From contig JAESUZ010000415.1 in NCBI GenBank assembly GCA_017311185.1, forward strand, positions 513,501-577,500: a stretch of DNA of 64,000 bases, read 5' to 3'. The first letter of the stretch is position 1; every line of letters starts with the position of its first letter. The notes beneath the pieces were generated by a model. That model worked only from the letters and a program-made list of their open reading frames with translations, ran no database searches and was not told where the DNA came from. This DNA comes from Proteles cristata cristata. Lineage: Eukaryota; Chordata; Mammalia; Carnivora; Hyaenidae. The position numbers and the translations under genes were made by a program. This document shows, in pieces, positions 1 through 37,495 of the stretch.

Positions 1-1544
1 GCCTTCCTAGGCCTTTTCAGTGGAACACTTGCTCTGGGGGGCTATGCGTCCCTGGCTTTTGTTTACTTAAGGTTATTTCCTCCTTCAGGAGGAGCCTGAG
101 CCCTTGCAAAGGTGATGGACACAAGGAAATAACCGTAGGCCTGCCCTCTCCGGGCACAGCAGAGGTGAGATAGGCCTGGAATTCCTTGGTAGGCTGTGAG
201 GATGAGTGGAAATCCAAGCCTTGGCCTTGACTGAAATTAGGTGGCCAAGGTTAGGCACCCTGCTTGGTCAGCACCTTTGTTCTGGGTGAACTTGACTTCA
301 CCCAGAAATCAAAGGCAGCCTCATAGGAGTAAGAGTCGCTGAGTGTTTGCTCTCCTTGCACAGCCATCAGCACCAACCCAGCAAGATGCCATGGGTTTCA
401 GAGAGAAGACCCTTCTGGCCTAGTGTTTGGAGGGAAAGCTCTGGAAAGCCTCCCACGGCTGATCCATAGAAATAAGCCTGAACTTTATGTCTCTGTAGTC
501 AAGTCCAAAGTCCCCTCTACATGGCCGGGAAGGACAAGGAGTTCAAGCCGCACCCCTGCTTTGACAGAGTATGTCAGCGGTTTACTGCGAGTGCAGTTTC
601 CCTCTGCCTGCAGTACCCGGGCTCCCCCACCAAATCCTCTGGGCTTCTGCTTCTCAGACCTTGGGTCAGATATCTCTTCCCCTGAGAACCTTCCCTAATT
701 CCTCTGAGGCCCAGTCAGGTCCCCTGAATGACCACAGATTGTTGGTCTGCATGGCACTCACTACAATTGCTGCTTGACATTTGTGCCCTCCTTTTATCAA
801 AGTTCGTCCCCCATCAAGGCAGCACCAGGTTAGTTTGTTCACAGGAGTGTCCCCAGCTCCTAGCCCACGGCTTGGTGCGTTAGGCTCCCAGAAAGCATCC
901 GAAGAAGAGCTGCCCCAAACACTTCCCAGCACCCCCCAACACCATCAAAGCAAAAGTCTGGCTTTCTTAGGAGGACTCTTGCTTAGGGTTGTCCTTTAAA
1001 AAAAAAAATGGTCGCATTGTTTTATCATCCTACATCCTACATTCAGCTTTGGAGACTAGCATGAGCAAAAGGCTCAAGGCTTAATTACCACATGTCGAAG
1101 GTGGTGTTCTCTTCTGATGGGTTTTGTGTAACTTTAACTTGCTAACTTTAAAAAGTATTTCTGTGCTTTGCTAACAACAATCCACACTGAAAAATAAGCT
1201 CGTGTAAAGGAGATGAAATAAAACTCCTGAGCGTTTCTCGGTGCCTGGATTCACTCTTATCTCCTTTGGGGATGGGGTTATCTCTGTTTTCAAGAAACGT
1301 TTTGCACCCTAATCTGAAAAATCTAACCGCCCCCAACCGAACACACAACACGCGTCGCAGGCAATGGCGGAGGGTTGATGAGGTGTTGAGAAACAAGATG
1401 GCTACCTGACTTCTCGCAGCCCTTGTAGAGAGCTCTTGTGGGATCCTCCCTTCCCCCTCTGTTCCCTTTTAGCAGGCTCTCTTCTCTTAGGACATTTGTT
1501 TCTTCCAGCAATTAATATTCTTCCCGTTCAATTAATATTTCTTT

Positions 1545-1835
1545 AGTAAGCACCTTTTGTGTGTTGGGTGCTTCTGCCATGATGAATTTAGAACTGTTGT
1601 GTTTGAGCTAAACAATAAGCAGAGTGAAAATAAGTAAAAGACAAAGAGAGCAAGGGGTGGGGGGAGGTGATGAGATAGGTGTAATCAAGGAGGACCTCCC
1701 TAAGGAGGTGCCATTTAAGCTGGATTCTGAAGACTGATTATTAGCCAGCTGGACAAAGATGTTGTGTCCAGCAAATGTATGGGTGGTGACTTCCAGAAAG
1801 AAGGAACTATGAGCCCTGACAGAACCCAAAATGAG
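1545..1835 (-). mobile_element. L2 LINE fragment, antisense
   Basis: AGGACCTCCCTAAGGAGGTG and GCCATTTAAGCTGGATTCTG match antisense L2 3' text. Confidence 0.6.
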
Positions 1836-1867
1836 TATAATATGCTTAAGAATGCTGGGAAGCTGCA

Positions 1868-2095
1868 TGGTCTGATGGTAACGGGGTGTGTGCTGCTGGC
1901 TGCAGATCCAAGTCCTGCTATTTACTAGTAATATAACCTGGGACAAGCTATATAGCTTTTTCTAGTCTCACCTTCCTCATCTGTCAAAAAGCAGTGATCA
2001 CAGGGATGGTCTAACAGCATTATAAAGAGTATTAGATAAGGTAATGCTTACAAAACAATTGGTACAAGCAATAAATCAGTTTCTATTATTGATAT
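1868..2095 (+). repeat. MIR SINE fossil
   Basis: MIR-like core: TATTTACTAGTAATATAACC, CACCTTCCTCATCTGTCAAA and a GTACAAGCAATAAAT end. Confidence 0.65.
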
Positions 2096-2142
2096 TTTTA
2101 CTTCTTAAAGTAGAGGGAATAGTGGGTTAGTAGGATATCCCA

Positions 2143-2335
2143 CTTTTTTTTATAAAGGACCAGGTGGTAAAGATTTTAGGCTTTCAGACCATATAGTCCA
2201 AGTCACAGTCGCTCAACTCTGGTGGTGACAGGAAAGCAGCCGTAGACAATATGTTAATGAGCGGGTATGTCTGTATTCCAATAAAACTTTATTTACAAAA
2301 ACATGTGGTGGGCCATAGTTTGCCACCTCCAGTAC
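2143..2335 (+). mobile_element. DNA-transposon fossil (hAT-like, family not assigned)
   Basis: It has the widely dispersed mammalian element text: AAAGGACCAGGTGGTAAAGA, TTTTAGGCTTTCAGACCATA, CAATAAAACTTTATTTACAA and GGGCCATAGTTTGCC. Confidence 0.7.
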
Positions 2336-2826
2336 TAGATAGTAAAGGGTCTTAAAATCCCAGGATGTGGGTTTAGGTTTGAACTTTTAGATCCTAGGGA
2401 TCTCTTAAAGATTCTGGAGGAGGAAGATAATATGATGGAAATCTATTTTGGTAGAACTGCGTAAAACAGTCTGACACAGAAAGCTTTATACCCCCAGGTT
2501 GCTAATGGTCTTGAACTGGGTTCAAGTGATGCCAGGCAAAGGATGAGCACCTTGTCACCTGTCAGGAATGTAGGGGGAGTTTTTTGTTGTTACAGACCTT
2601 CCACAGCTTCTCAGACACAGGGATCCTTTCACAAAATCAGGGGTGCCAGCTTAGAAGCTCTCTGAGGTCACAGCTTTTGTTTTCTTTGCTGCACTATCCT
2701 CCCTCTCTGGAACAATGCCTCAAATAGAGTTGGCACTCAAGCATTTCAGTGGATGGTTGGTGCAGTAGCCCTGGAGCCTAAATACGCAAGACTGCTCCAG
2801 GCTTCATTAAAAACTGTAACACCTAA

Positions 2827-3039
2827 GGGTGCCTGGGTGGCTCACTTGGTTAAGCATCCCACTCTTGACTTTGGCTCAGGTCATGATCACCCAGTTTTGT
2901 GAGTTCAAGCCCCGCATTGGGCTCTGTGCCAACAGTGCGGAGCCGTCTTGGGATTCCCTCTCTCTCTGTCCCTCCCTGGCTCGCGTGCTCTTTGTCTCTC
3001 TCAAATAAATAAACTTAAAGAAAAATGCTTAAAAAAACT
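2827..3039 (+). mobile_element. Carnivore tRNA-derived SINE (CAN-SINE)
   Basis: It has a head GGTGCCTGGGTGGCTCA, box-B-like GAGTTCAAGCCCC, a CT-rich middle and an AAATAAATAAACTTAAAG tail. It is diverged and ends 90 nt before the CASP7 coding exon. Confidence 0.9.
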
Positions 3040-3128
3040 GTATCACCTAATGAGTGCTACTTAAAAGTATCATGAGGCCGGTGATGCCACTGGATAACAG
3101 TGTTCTGGTTCGGTTTTCTTTCTTCCAG

Positions 3129-27360
<24,232 letters not shown>

Positions 27361-28740
27361 AAATAACCATTCCAGGGATGCCTTCTAGCTGAAAAGCGAC
27401 AGATCATTCATTCATGAGTCTTTTTTTTTTTTTTCAATGTTCTTGAAAACCCAGAAATTCTAAAGGATTTTAATTTCAGGAACATTTATTGATTCCACAG
27501 GAAAGAAACTTTTCTGGTGCTGTCTTATGTTCTGTTTGGGGAGACCTTTTATTTTTTTTTTTAAAATAATGTTATCCATTTGATGACTTTGTAATTTCTT
27601 AAGACTGATTTTCTGTTTGTATTTTTCTCCTTGTTGTTCCATTTAGTATATACAACAAAAACGACCTCTGCAGATGACTCTCGGCTGTGTGCCCACCATG
27701 ATCAGTGGTGACACAGCAGGGTCCTATTTGCACCTGGCATAGAGCATTTCAGTGCTGGAGAAAAAGCTGTGTGTATTCACCTGTGTTGCAGACAGTGGAT
27801 ATTGAGTGTGATTTGAGTGATTTTTCATTGGCTTAGGGCTGATTCTCATGTAAAAATTCCCAGATAAGTTAAAGGGAGAGGGGGAAAAGTTAATGAATCT
27901 AATACATATCAGACAGAAAACAGAAAACATTCTAGGTGTTTCAATAGAGGGGATTAAATAGAGGAGATTGGCTTACAAAGATGATCAAAAAGAAGGTAAA
28001 TATAAGGAATCTGTTACCACCTAGGGCTATGAAAAGGTGTGGTTCCCTTAGCCCACAGTTCCAGAAGCCCACAGGAACTGGCCACCTGGTCATGGTGGGG
28101 GCCGCCTGGTGCAAGCTGGGACCACGAAGGGATAGTGGGATTTGGAGCCATGGCAGAAACAAAGCCCCTGCCTGAGATGGGTCTATACCAGCTGAGTCAG
28201 ATGTGGAGAAATACCCCAGCTTCATCTCTCCTGCCTTGGTCTCCCCCTGGCACCTTACCCTCCCAGCCACACCTGGAAGCCAGCTGACAGGGGCCCTGAG
28301 AAATGTGATTTCCTGGGATACAGAGCACAGCAGAGCCTAGTGAGGTGGCGCAGGAACAAGAAATGGATATCAGAATGGCCCATAATGTGAATATAAGTCA
28401 TCCTATTCCCTGATGTTCAGTGATTCCTCATTCAGTAATTTATTCATTGAGTTTTCAGATAATCTACGTATTGCCCACTCTGCAAAATAATCTTTTTTTT
28501 TTTTTTTAGCTTTAACATATTCCTGGAACTTGTTGGATTATTCCAAGCTTTATTCTGAGTAAATTTTTTGTTACCTCTAATTCTGTATGTGGGCAACGTT
28601 TATGGCAAAGATTTTTTGCACCTTGTATTCAAGATTACTTTTTGAATTCTTGATAAGTTACTATTTTATTCTGCCTAATCACTGGTTAACATACACATGT
28701 TCCTATTTATTGATTAAAATGTGATTGCTTAATTCCTAAG
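27361..28740 (+). other. CASP7: Probable CASP7 3'UTR
   Basis: This follows the stop codon and is AT-rich, with T-runs at 27421 and 28492, and no frame continues. The first plausible polyadenylation hexamer in a good setting is ATTAAA at 28713-28718, within a run rich in A and T. The end point is an estimate; the length (about 1.4 kb) is in the range expected for this gene. Confidence 0.55.
28713..28718 (+). terminator. CASP7: Candidate CASP7 polyadenylation signal (ATTAAA)
   Basis: A common variant hexamer lies about 1.35 kb after the stop, followed within 30 nt by a T/G-containing stretch. It is assigned by position only; the sequence cannot show that it is used. Confidence 0.4.
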
Positions 28741-30567
28741 CTTCTCAGTTTGCTTTGCTTCTAAAGTTTTTTTATGGCAGTGGAAAAATGGGAAAACAGG
28801 GTAAGAATTGACCTCACTGACTTGATCTCAACACATCATATAATTCATGTTTCTTTTGACGCTAGAAGACCAATAGAACAGTAAGTAAATCATCACTTAG
28901 GAACTGCAGATTCTTCACGTAAAGGGTTACTTAACTTATAAAGCTGGTTGCGATGAGCTACCATTTATTGATTTGGCAACAAGATCAGATGGAGTAGAAA
29001 TATTTTTTGTATGAAGAAAATTAACTTTAGGGCCAATTCATTAGATTTGTCCCTGGTTTCCTGCTATCTAAAGTATACCAAATGCACAAAATTTAACGGT
29101 ATATCATGAATCAAGAATCAACAAGCATTCATCCTACCATTCTCAGGATTCATCAGCTGTGTGTTCTTTGGAAAATAGACTTTCCTATTAAAGGAACCTC
29201 TCCTAGAAATAAATGTGCCTAAGTGCATTGTAATTGGAAGTAAAAACTATAGCACTCTAGTTTTTTGCCCTGTAAGCTTCCTTAAAGATCCCAAATGTCA
29301 GGATTTGGGACTTTGTAAAAAATTCTCTGAGCAATCGTAGGTATTAAGCTCACAAATAATGAATATTCCTTCACATCCCTTAGATGAGGGGTATAAATAG
29401 CTGTTAAGAAAGAGACTTCATCCTTGAGTACTTCATTGGGCAGACACTCTTGTTTATCAAGATCTGAAATGCTGTTCGAAGTTGGTTGTGTGCTCAGCCA
29501 CACCTCCATTCTTAAACTTTTCTGATCCTTCTATGAACCAAAATTCTGATAAGCACTGAAACCTGGTGAATACACATTCCTTGTTCTCCTTGTTACTTAG
29601 AACACAAGCTGCCCCTTGCAGGAGTAAGAGGCACAGTACCCTCTTGGCTCACATGGAAGACAGTGCAGGTGTGTGCCGTCCTTGTGGGCACAATGGGCTC
29701 AACTCTGGGTTTCTCTAGTTTTTCTCAAGATGCCTTTAGCCTGTTTTAAGTGTTAGCTGTTATTACATTCACAGTCAGCTTTAGGCTCTGCTGTGAGTGG
29801 TTTTCTCTGAGCAAATTTCCATAAACCATCCAAGCCTACTGTGTTTATGAATTGCCCAAAATAGGTCTCAAAGTGCCGGAGTTCGGTGTATTCACATGGT
29901 TTAAAGCCTCAAGGAAACAAACGCCTTTCTGTGAGAAAGATGATGTCTTCTGGAAGGGCACAGACCATAGGTGACAAATTCTTTATTTCAGTGACCAATT
30001 ATTTTGTTCAGTCTTACAGCCTGTCCCCTGAAATCCTGCCCCCAGCTTCTCTGGTAACTGGAGATTGCCTTTTGACTCCATAGGAGCACCTCCTGCTTCT
30101 ACATCCTTTTCAGCAAACCTCTGGCCAAGTGAGCAGGAGGTGGTCACCAGGTTAAAGCAGCAATCTGTCTGTGTCATGAGGCAGGGAGACAAGTAACAGC
30201 AGCCTAGATATCACTAACTTCTGAAGGAATGTGATCCTTAAGAGTTCTCCAAAGATACACAGATCGAAACACCAAAATCCTACTAAATGCTAGGTGTTGG
30301 GTTAGGGATAGGGCTAAAAAAGATGACCAGGAAATGATGCTTTCCCCAAAGGAGGTTAACAAATCCCTCCAGTAAACTAGTGTCTCTGTAAAGGAGATGT
30401 GCGCACATTACTCTGCATGCAAATAAGGGGGTGCCCCGCTGCTTGAGGATTCTGAGAGGCGTTCCCAGAGGAAATATCAAATCCTCTTTCATTTTCGCCA
30501 CCCCAGAAAGGGTGAGGGAGGCAGTATGGAAGGGGAAATGAACTTTTTAGTGTGACTTTTTTACTTT

Positions 30568-30725
30568 AGAGATTCTCAAGCTCTGGATGCCTGAGAATCC
30601 TGGGGGATGTGTGTGTGAAGCAGATTCCCACACCCCCATCCTAACCCCATTGTAATTCTGTACTCTGGGGTGGAGACCAGGAATCTGCTCATTTAACAGA
30701 CCTTCCTGAATATTCTCACATAGGG
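30568..30725 (+). mobile_element. MER5/MER20-like hAT fossil
   Basis: GATTCTCAAGCTCTGGATGC, ACCAGGAATCTGCTCATTTA and AATATTCTCACATAG form the diverged two-ended element. Confidence 0.5.
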
Positions 30726-30841
30726 GTTTTATACTAATATCAAAAGTCTCCCTTGCAGATTAGCACAAGCGGCAGCAAAGCTTAAATAAAACAGCTGGAG
30801 AAAGATCACCAGGGGCCAGCAGTGTGTTGGCTATTCACAGA

Positions 30842-31211
30842 CCCGGTGTCTTCATCAGCTCAGGCTGCTGTGACATCACCATGGAGTGGGTGCCTTAACC
30901 AACAAATACACATTTCTCACAGTTCTGGAGGCTGGCTGGGAAGTCTAAGATCAAGGTGCTGGCAGATTCCATGTCTGTTGAGAGTCCACTTCCTGGATCA
31001 TAGATTTCACTCTTCTGCTGTAGCCTCACATGACAGGAGGGAGAAGGAACTTTCAGTGGTCTCTAATGAGGGCACTAATCCATTCATGAGGAGCCTGCCC
31101 TCACAATCTAATCACCTCCCACAGGACCCACCTTCACATATCACCATATTGAAGGCTAGGATTTCAACATATGAATTTTAGGGAGACACAAACATTCAGT
31201 CCATAACACCT
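30842..31211 (+). repeat. Old interspersed repeat, 'GGCTGCTGTAACAAA' type
   Basis: TCAGGCTGCTGTGACATCAC, TTCTGGAGGCTGGCTGGGAA and GAATTTTAGGGAGACACAAA in order. Confidence 0.65.
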
Positions 31212-32349
31212 GGCTAGCCATCTTATCCCAAGATTGAACAGCAAAGAATCTAAGGCACGCATGTGCTCGGGAGTACAGAACACTTGCCCGGGAACTTCAG
31301 AAGCTATACAGGAGCTTCAAGGCCATGGCAACTATTAGAGGAAGCCCATGACATGTCAAGAAGGAGCAGATGGCAGATGGCTCACAGTGATGGGTCCCAG
31401 TGCCCTGCTTCTCCAGCTGGTGGCAGTAGCCACATTTCCTTCTTCCTCTCCAATCACTTAGGCAACCATTTCTAAAGAAGATAGGCCACCTATGTTTTCC
31501 GTCCTTCAGTACTTCACAGGCACCACAATGCAAACACTCACTTTGACAACATTACTAACATGTTTAAAAGAACTTCCCTCTACAACACCTTTCATTATGA
31601 TTACATTATTATAATATAAATATTATAATAAATTAATGTTGAGTAGGAAAGGGAAAAAAACAATTTTCAAGTGAATGGTTTTTTTTCATACCAGGGTAAA
31701 GGACTAACTCTTGAAAGCTTAGGAAAATCAGCTTTTGCAAATTATCTTTTCTGAAGCTTCCAGCTGTATTGAATGCCAACAGTTTTTAAGCACGGAGATG
31801 AAAGAGACAAATTCTTTTTCTTTTGTGTTGCTAATTGCAATTTTGCTAGCACGATGAAGCCTGCTTTCCTCGTGAGACATTTGCCAGAATACATTAATTG
31901 CACAAATATTTACAGACTGCTAAAGCCCCCGGGCAGCTTAGACCAAAAAAGATATGGAACACTTGAAATAAAAGTGCCTCTCTGACACATCGCATTTGTG
32001 GCCAGCTACCCAGAATCCGTGTAAACTATTTGCCCTGTAGCCTCAGCCAATGTGTTTAGAGAACATTGTCCCTGGGTTGATTTACTGTTTACTTGGCTGC
32101 TAAAGTCTTTCTTCAAAAGCCTTGACACATCTTTTCCTCAGAGTTAAACATAAGGTTTTCAAAAATATAGATTCCTCTTATGGATCCCTGTATTGTCAAC
32201 CTTGAGTCTCTCAGGCCACCCAGGTGACACATGTAAGAGGTCCATCCAGTGGTTTCCAAATCCCAAGGAGCTTCAGAAAGCTAAGCAGAGCAAGCTAGAA
32301 GACTTGACTAGCAAAGCCACAACCTCTTAGTACCACGTTGTTTTCCTAG

Positions 32350-32620
32350 CAGCCTAGTTAAGAACAAAGGCTCTGGACTCCTGAGAGCCCTGTTCAAACC
32401 CTCGCTTTGCCACTTCCAAGTTGTATGACCTCGAAGAACCTCTCAACCCCCATAAACCTTGTTTCTCCATCTTAAAATGGAAACAGTCCTATGTAGGTGC
32501 CTAAGAAATAGTCCCAACCTCCAAGAGCCTATAAGGAGTAAATGAAATAATGAATAGAAAGTACTTAGCACGATGCCCGGACACAGAAACTCCTGAATAA
32601 ATGTTTGGTTGTGTTTTTTA
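32350..32620 (+). repeat. MIR SINE fossil
   Basis: GGCTCTGGACTCCTGAGAGC, TTTGCCACTTCCAAGTTGTA and the CCTGAATAAATGTTTGG end. Confidence 0.75.
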
Positions 32621-32962
32621 AACCAGCCTGAATGTATAAATTATTTAGGCCACAGAAAGAAGAGAGGGAAAGGGGTGGGGGGAGGAAGTACAAGTGGATT
32701 CTAATATCCAGAGGAGGCTCTTTCTGAGGATAATGGCTACCCATGCAGAAGAGAGGAGCGCAGGCAGGAGCTCAAGCTGGCGAGTCGCTAAAGCATCACA
32801 GGAAGACAAGACTGTCGTAGCCACAGGCTAAGCTTCAGGGTTACAGATGCCCAGTAGAATACAGGTGCCCATTTAAGTCAGAATTTCAGAAAAACATTTT
32901 TTTGGCAGATAAGTATATCCCAAATATTGCATGGAACATACCTGTATTAAAAAAAATTATTT

Positions 32963-33178
32963 CTGGGGCACCTGAGTGGCTCAGTCAGTTGAGCATCCAA
33001 CTTAGGTTCACATCATGATCTCACATTCGTGGGTTCCAGTCCTGCATCGTCCTCTGTGCTGCCTGCTCGGAGCCTGGAGCCTGCATCGGACTCTGTGTCT
33101 CCCTCTCTCTCTGCCCCTCCCCTGCTCATGCTCTGTCTCTCAAAAAATAAATACAACATTAAAAGTTTTTTTTTTAAA
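32963..33178 (+). mobile_element. CAN-SINE
   Basis: Head GGGGCACCTGAGTGGCTCAG and tail AAAAAATAAATACAACATTA. Confidence 0.93.
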
Positions 33179-34464
33179 ACTTAAAAAGTTTATTGCTTAC
33201 CTGAAATTCCAATTTAACTGGGAATCCTGTTTCTGAGAGGCTTTTTTTTTTGTATTATTTTTTGTTCTGTTTCGTTTTGTTATTTTTGTTTTGGTTTTGT
33301 TGTTTTGTTTGTGTGTTTTGCTCCACGTAGCCACCCTGGCCCTAACTTTGCAGGCAGCTGCTCTGGCTGTCCTCACCTCCTCCTGGCCCTGAATTCCCAC
33401 CTCACGGGAATGCTGGGAGGAGACAGAGAAATAGTGTGTGGGAAATGGCTCTGCAAACTCCAAAGAACTGTAACATCAAGTAAGGAGACATTTCCTTCTG
33501 TGGGTGTTGTTACGAAAATACTGAGTCATCAAGCAAGAGCCCAGTCTTTGTGAATTTAAGGAGATGTATGGAAAATTCCAAGGAGTTTAGGGAGTTTATT
33601 CAGAAGGGGGGCGGGGGGCTGCTCCACAGACCCCAGTGAGAGGGACTAGATGTGATTCTGGTCAACTGTGGCTGCACTGAGGCTCACATGGAGTGCTTTT
33701 CCGGTCCCCAGGGAGCATCTAGACCCAGTGAGTGAGGATCTCTGAGAGTGTGGCCAGGACCAGTGTCATTGAACCTCTACATGTGATTCCACCTTGTAGC
33801 CGAGCTTGCAAACCACTGGTAGAATACTCCTGTAAAAGGGAAGTTGAACAGGTGAGAAACCTTGGGCCCTGGGGCCCCGGGGAGGGTGCTAAGGGATAGT
33901 TACACCCCTTAGTGAAGTTGGCCATAAGAAGGGGAGGGGAGAAAAAGAAAAACAAATAAGAAAAACAAGGAAGGAGGAAATTTGTAAAGCTAGATTTATT
34001 CCATCTGCATTACATTTTTTTTTAATGTTTTAAAATAATAAACGTACACAGGGCAGTTTTTAAAGCCAGGAGGTTTGGATGTGAGTGAAAAGGAGTGGGT
34101 TAGATAAGAAAAGCAGATGAGAATTTTCTGTAATTAATCAACCAGCACCTAACAGCCACACACTCATAGGGGACAGTGTCCCTCTCATTTGGGAGAGCCA
34201 AATGATCCATTTGTGATTGAAAAGAGCTGTGTTGGAGGATTTGTACTTTTCATGAAATCGCAGATGGCTCACAATTTTTCTTCTAACTTATGACAGGACT
34301 TGTGGTAGATGAGGACCAATTTCTCTTTCAGGCATAAAGATTTAGAAGGTGTGGGTGGTTATGTAAAAATGTAGGAATTCATGTGCTGAGTAAGTAACAC
34401 CTACATGAGAAGCCACCACTTGTCTTTGATTTACCATGACCATCACCTAAAGGGAAGTGTATAT

Positions 34465-35610
34465 TTTCAATCAACAAATATTCATTGAACTATGCACTGA
34501 GCAGTGTTCTTGGCATTGATAGAACAGGTAACAAGACACTCTTGGTCCTCATTGAATTCGTATTTTAGTAGAAAAGACACATAGTTCATATAATTTCAGA
34601 TAGTGAAAGGAGCTATAAAGAAAGATATAGGAGGCTAAGGAGCTCAGGAATGATGAAGCGGGCAAAGAACAAGTTACGTTACATGGAAGGCTGGGAAAGC
34701 CCTTTCTAATGCCTATGTCTGAACAGAAACTTAAATAGAGTGGGGGGTGCACCATGTGGATATGTGAAAAAGGAGGGTTGTAAGCAGAGGAAGCAGCTAG
34801 TGCAAAGGCCCTGAGGCAGCTACCACCTGGCCCTGTTTAAGAAACATCAAGAGGGGCGCCTGGGTGGCTTAGTCGGTTAAGCGTCTGACTTGCGCTTAGG
34901 TCATGATCTCGCGGTTCGTGGGTTCGAGCCCCGTGTCGGGCTCTGTGCTGACTGCCAGCTCAGAGCCTGGAGCCTGTTACAGTCTGTGTCTCCCTCTCTC
35001 TCTGACTCTCCCCTGCACATGCTGTCTCTCTCTCTCTCTCTCCTAGAAATAAATAAAAATATAAAAAGAAAAAAAAGAAAAAGAAACATCAAGAAAGTCG
35101 GTGCTGCAGAGCGGGGTGCTGGGAAATAAGGATGAAAGGCAGACAGGGCCAGGTCATGTAGGGGCTTTCGATCAAGGTGAGCACCTTGGATTTCATGCTA
35201 ATGCAGTGGGAAGAAAGCCATTGGAGAGATCTGAGCAGGGAAGTGGTAGGATCTGATGAACTGTTGTGAAAGACACCATGAAGACTGGATGACTGAGAGA
35301 AAGAGCAGAAGAAGGGATCCCAGGTGGGAAGCTGTTGCTGTCACTGCCTAGCTTAGGTGGGATGATGGCATGTTGGGGTGGCCCTGGAGGTTCTGAAAGT
35401 CGTCAGATGTGGGCTTTGTTTTGAGGGTACAGCCAGCAGGATTTGCTGACAGATTTGAAGTGGGATTGTGAGAGAAATCTGGAAACTGAGGATGACTTCC
35501 AGGTTTATGGCACAAGCAGGTACATAAAATGGTGCCATTTCCCGAGAGTGGGAACACATTTGGTAGGAAGGGTGAGAGCGGTGAAATCAACATTTGTGTT
35601 TTGCACAAGC
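34465..35610 (-). mobile_element. L2 LINE fragment, antisense
   Basis: Antisense L2 3' region: GCAAAGGCCCTGAGGCAG at about 34802, GGGCCAGGTCATGTAGGGGC, GGATTTCATGCTAATGCAGT and AGCCATTGGAGAGAT. A young SINE (34853-35080) splits it. Confidence 0.75.
34853..35080 (+). mobile_element. Young felid-type CAN-SINE inside an L2 fossil
   Basis: Near-consensus copy with AAGAAACATCAAG target-site duplications. It interrupts an antisense L2 sequence. Confidence 0.95.
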
Positions 35611-35676
35611 TGTGTGAGTACCTACCAGACAGCTGAGGCGGACCCTTCCACTACCACCCAATACCCATTCTCCCTG

Positions 35677-36110
35677 TATTAGTGTCCAATGGCTGCAGAA
35701 ACAAGCAAACACACATTCAGTCTCTTAAAATGGCACAGATTTGTTCTCTTAGTTACAGAGGTCAGAAATATAAAATCCAGGTGTTGATAGAACTGTGTTC
35801 CTTCTGAGGACTTCAGGGAATAATCTATTTCCTTGCTTTTTCCGGCCTCTAGAGGCTGCCCACATTCCTTCCCTCTTGGTCCCTTTGTCTATCTTCAACC
35901 CAGCAATGTAGCATTTTCTCTCTCCTATGACCAAATGCCTCCCTCTTCTAAGGACCCTTGTGATCACATCAGGCCCACCTGGCTAAGCCAGGATAATCTT
36001 CCCATCTCTAGATCCTTAACTTACTCACATCTGCATGTAAGATCATGTATTCATAGGCTCCAGGGATTAGGATGCAGACATCTCGGGGGGATCATGATTT
36101 AGCCTACCCC
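35677..36110 (+). repeat. Old interspersed repeat, 'TTCCTATTGCTGC' type
   Basis: CTGTATTAGTGTCCAATGGC start, CTAGAGGCTGCCCACATTCC and CCAGGATAATCTTCCCATCT. Confidence 0.6.
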
Positions 36111-37049
36111 GTGTCACTACTTCCTCATCCTCAAAGCCCTGATGGAGGTCAAAAGAGCAAGGTGCTTAACTAAAACACCACATTTCACAGGCCTATTTGC
36201 ACATAGAGGTGCCCAGAGCATCTTGTAGAAGAGCCCAGCGCATGCCGGTGGTGGTCACCCCTGTCCTTCATTCTCATCACCTAAAGTGCCAACAGCCACG
36301 GGTCTTTGCCTGAGGAGTCCTTCTGGTCTCCTGAGCCTACTTTGCTACATATATGACAGGCCAGAAGTGCCAGAAATTAATGTCCCCCTGATAATTGACA
36401 GGAGTCGGTATATAGATACTCCAATTCCCTCAAGATAACTGAGGCTGGTGGTGTGCTGGCTCCCAGTTTTTCAAAGGGATTCAGTGCTAGATACCCTAGT
36501 GGTAACTTGCCTGATAATCAAGTCTTTTATCAAGTAGCTTCCCTTCTTATTTGTAAAACAGGAAAAATAATATCTGCTTTGCGTCCCTCTAAAGGTTTTT
36601 GTGTGAACAGAAAGAGACACTGCAAATGCTTTGTAAGTGGTAAACTACAGAATCAATTAAGGTGGTATTATGAGATCCATAGACTATCAGGGCTGTTGGG
36701 TACCTGGAGGTCATCTTGTTATCCCAGAAAGAGAAAGAGGGAGACTCCAAGGGCTCCTAATAAATTGAAGCAGACCAGAAGCATTCATTTGGTGTCCTAA
36801 TTCTAGATCTGGTGCTTTGGCTTTATCATGATGTTTAATACTAGGTCCTCTCTTAGATGATTTCTAAGCTTCCTGGGGCCTCTATTTATTCACATGAAAC
36901 ACACAAGAATGACCTGGCAGCCACACTCTCACTATGTAGAGTACTCTGGGAGAGTCTTCAAACTCAGGGAGCTTAGCCCCTCTCATTAGAGGTGGGGCTC
37001 ATGCATAAATTCAGTTGTAAATTGCAGGCACAATGCCACTGATTTATTT

Positions 37050-37262
37050 GACAAAGATTTGTAATGTACTTACTACCTTCTGAGCACTATTGTAAGTTCT
37101 TTACAAATATCTGCTCATTCAATCCTTATAACCACTCTATCAAGTAAGTACTGTTATCATTCTCACTTTACAGATGAGGAAACTGAGGCATAGAGAGGTT
37201 AAATGACTTCTCCAAGACCACAGAACATAACAATGAACCCAGAAAGTCTGACTCCATGCTCA
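37050..37262 (-). repeat. MIR SINE fossil, antisense
   Basis: TTACAGATGAGGAAACTGAG and GGCATAGAGAGGTTAAATGA; well preserved. Confidence 0.8.
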
Positions 37263-37279
37263 AAAAAACTATGCTATGC

Positions 37280-37495
37280 TGGGGCACCTGGGTGGTTCAG
37301 TTGGTTAAGCACCCAACTCTTGGTTTTGGCTCAGGGCATAACCTCATGGTTTGTGAGTTCAAGCCCTGTGTCAGGCTCTGTGCTAACAGTGCAGAGCCTG
37401 CTTGGGATTCTCCCCACTTCTCTTCTGCCCCTCCCCTGCTCACTCTCTATCCCCTCTCTCTCAAAATAAATAAATAAACATTTAATAAAGAACAC
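37280..37495 (+). mobile_element. CAN-SINE at the edge of a MIR
   Basis: Head GGGGCACCTGGGTGGTTCAG and tail AAAATAAATAAATAAACATT. Confidence 0.93.

Larger units (their letters stand above)
1..3128 (+). other. CASP7: Probable CASP7 5' intron; no exon recognised
   Basis: Since the coding ATG sits flush against a splice acceptor, this stretch must contain intron sequence leading to an upstream non-coding exon. I found no CpG island or convincing first exon here. Contents seen: an L2 fragment (about 1545-1835), a MIR (about 1868-2095), an old DNA-transposon fossil (about 2143-2335) and a SINE (about 2827-3039). The rest looks unique and uninformative. Confidence 0.7.

Noticed and set aside
27421..27436. 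Pol III terminator or retroposed A-tail from T-run after the CASP7 stop
   Set aside because: No RNA gene precedes it, and it lies in the 3'UTR of a spliced gene; a simple T-run is sufficient explanation.
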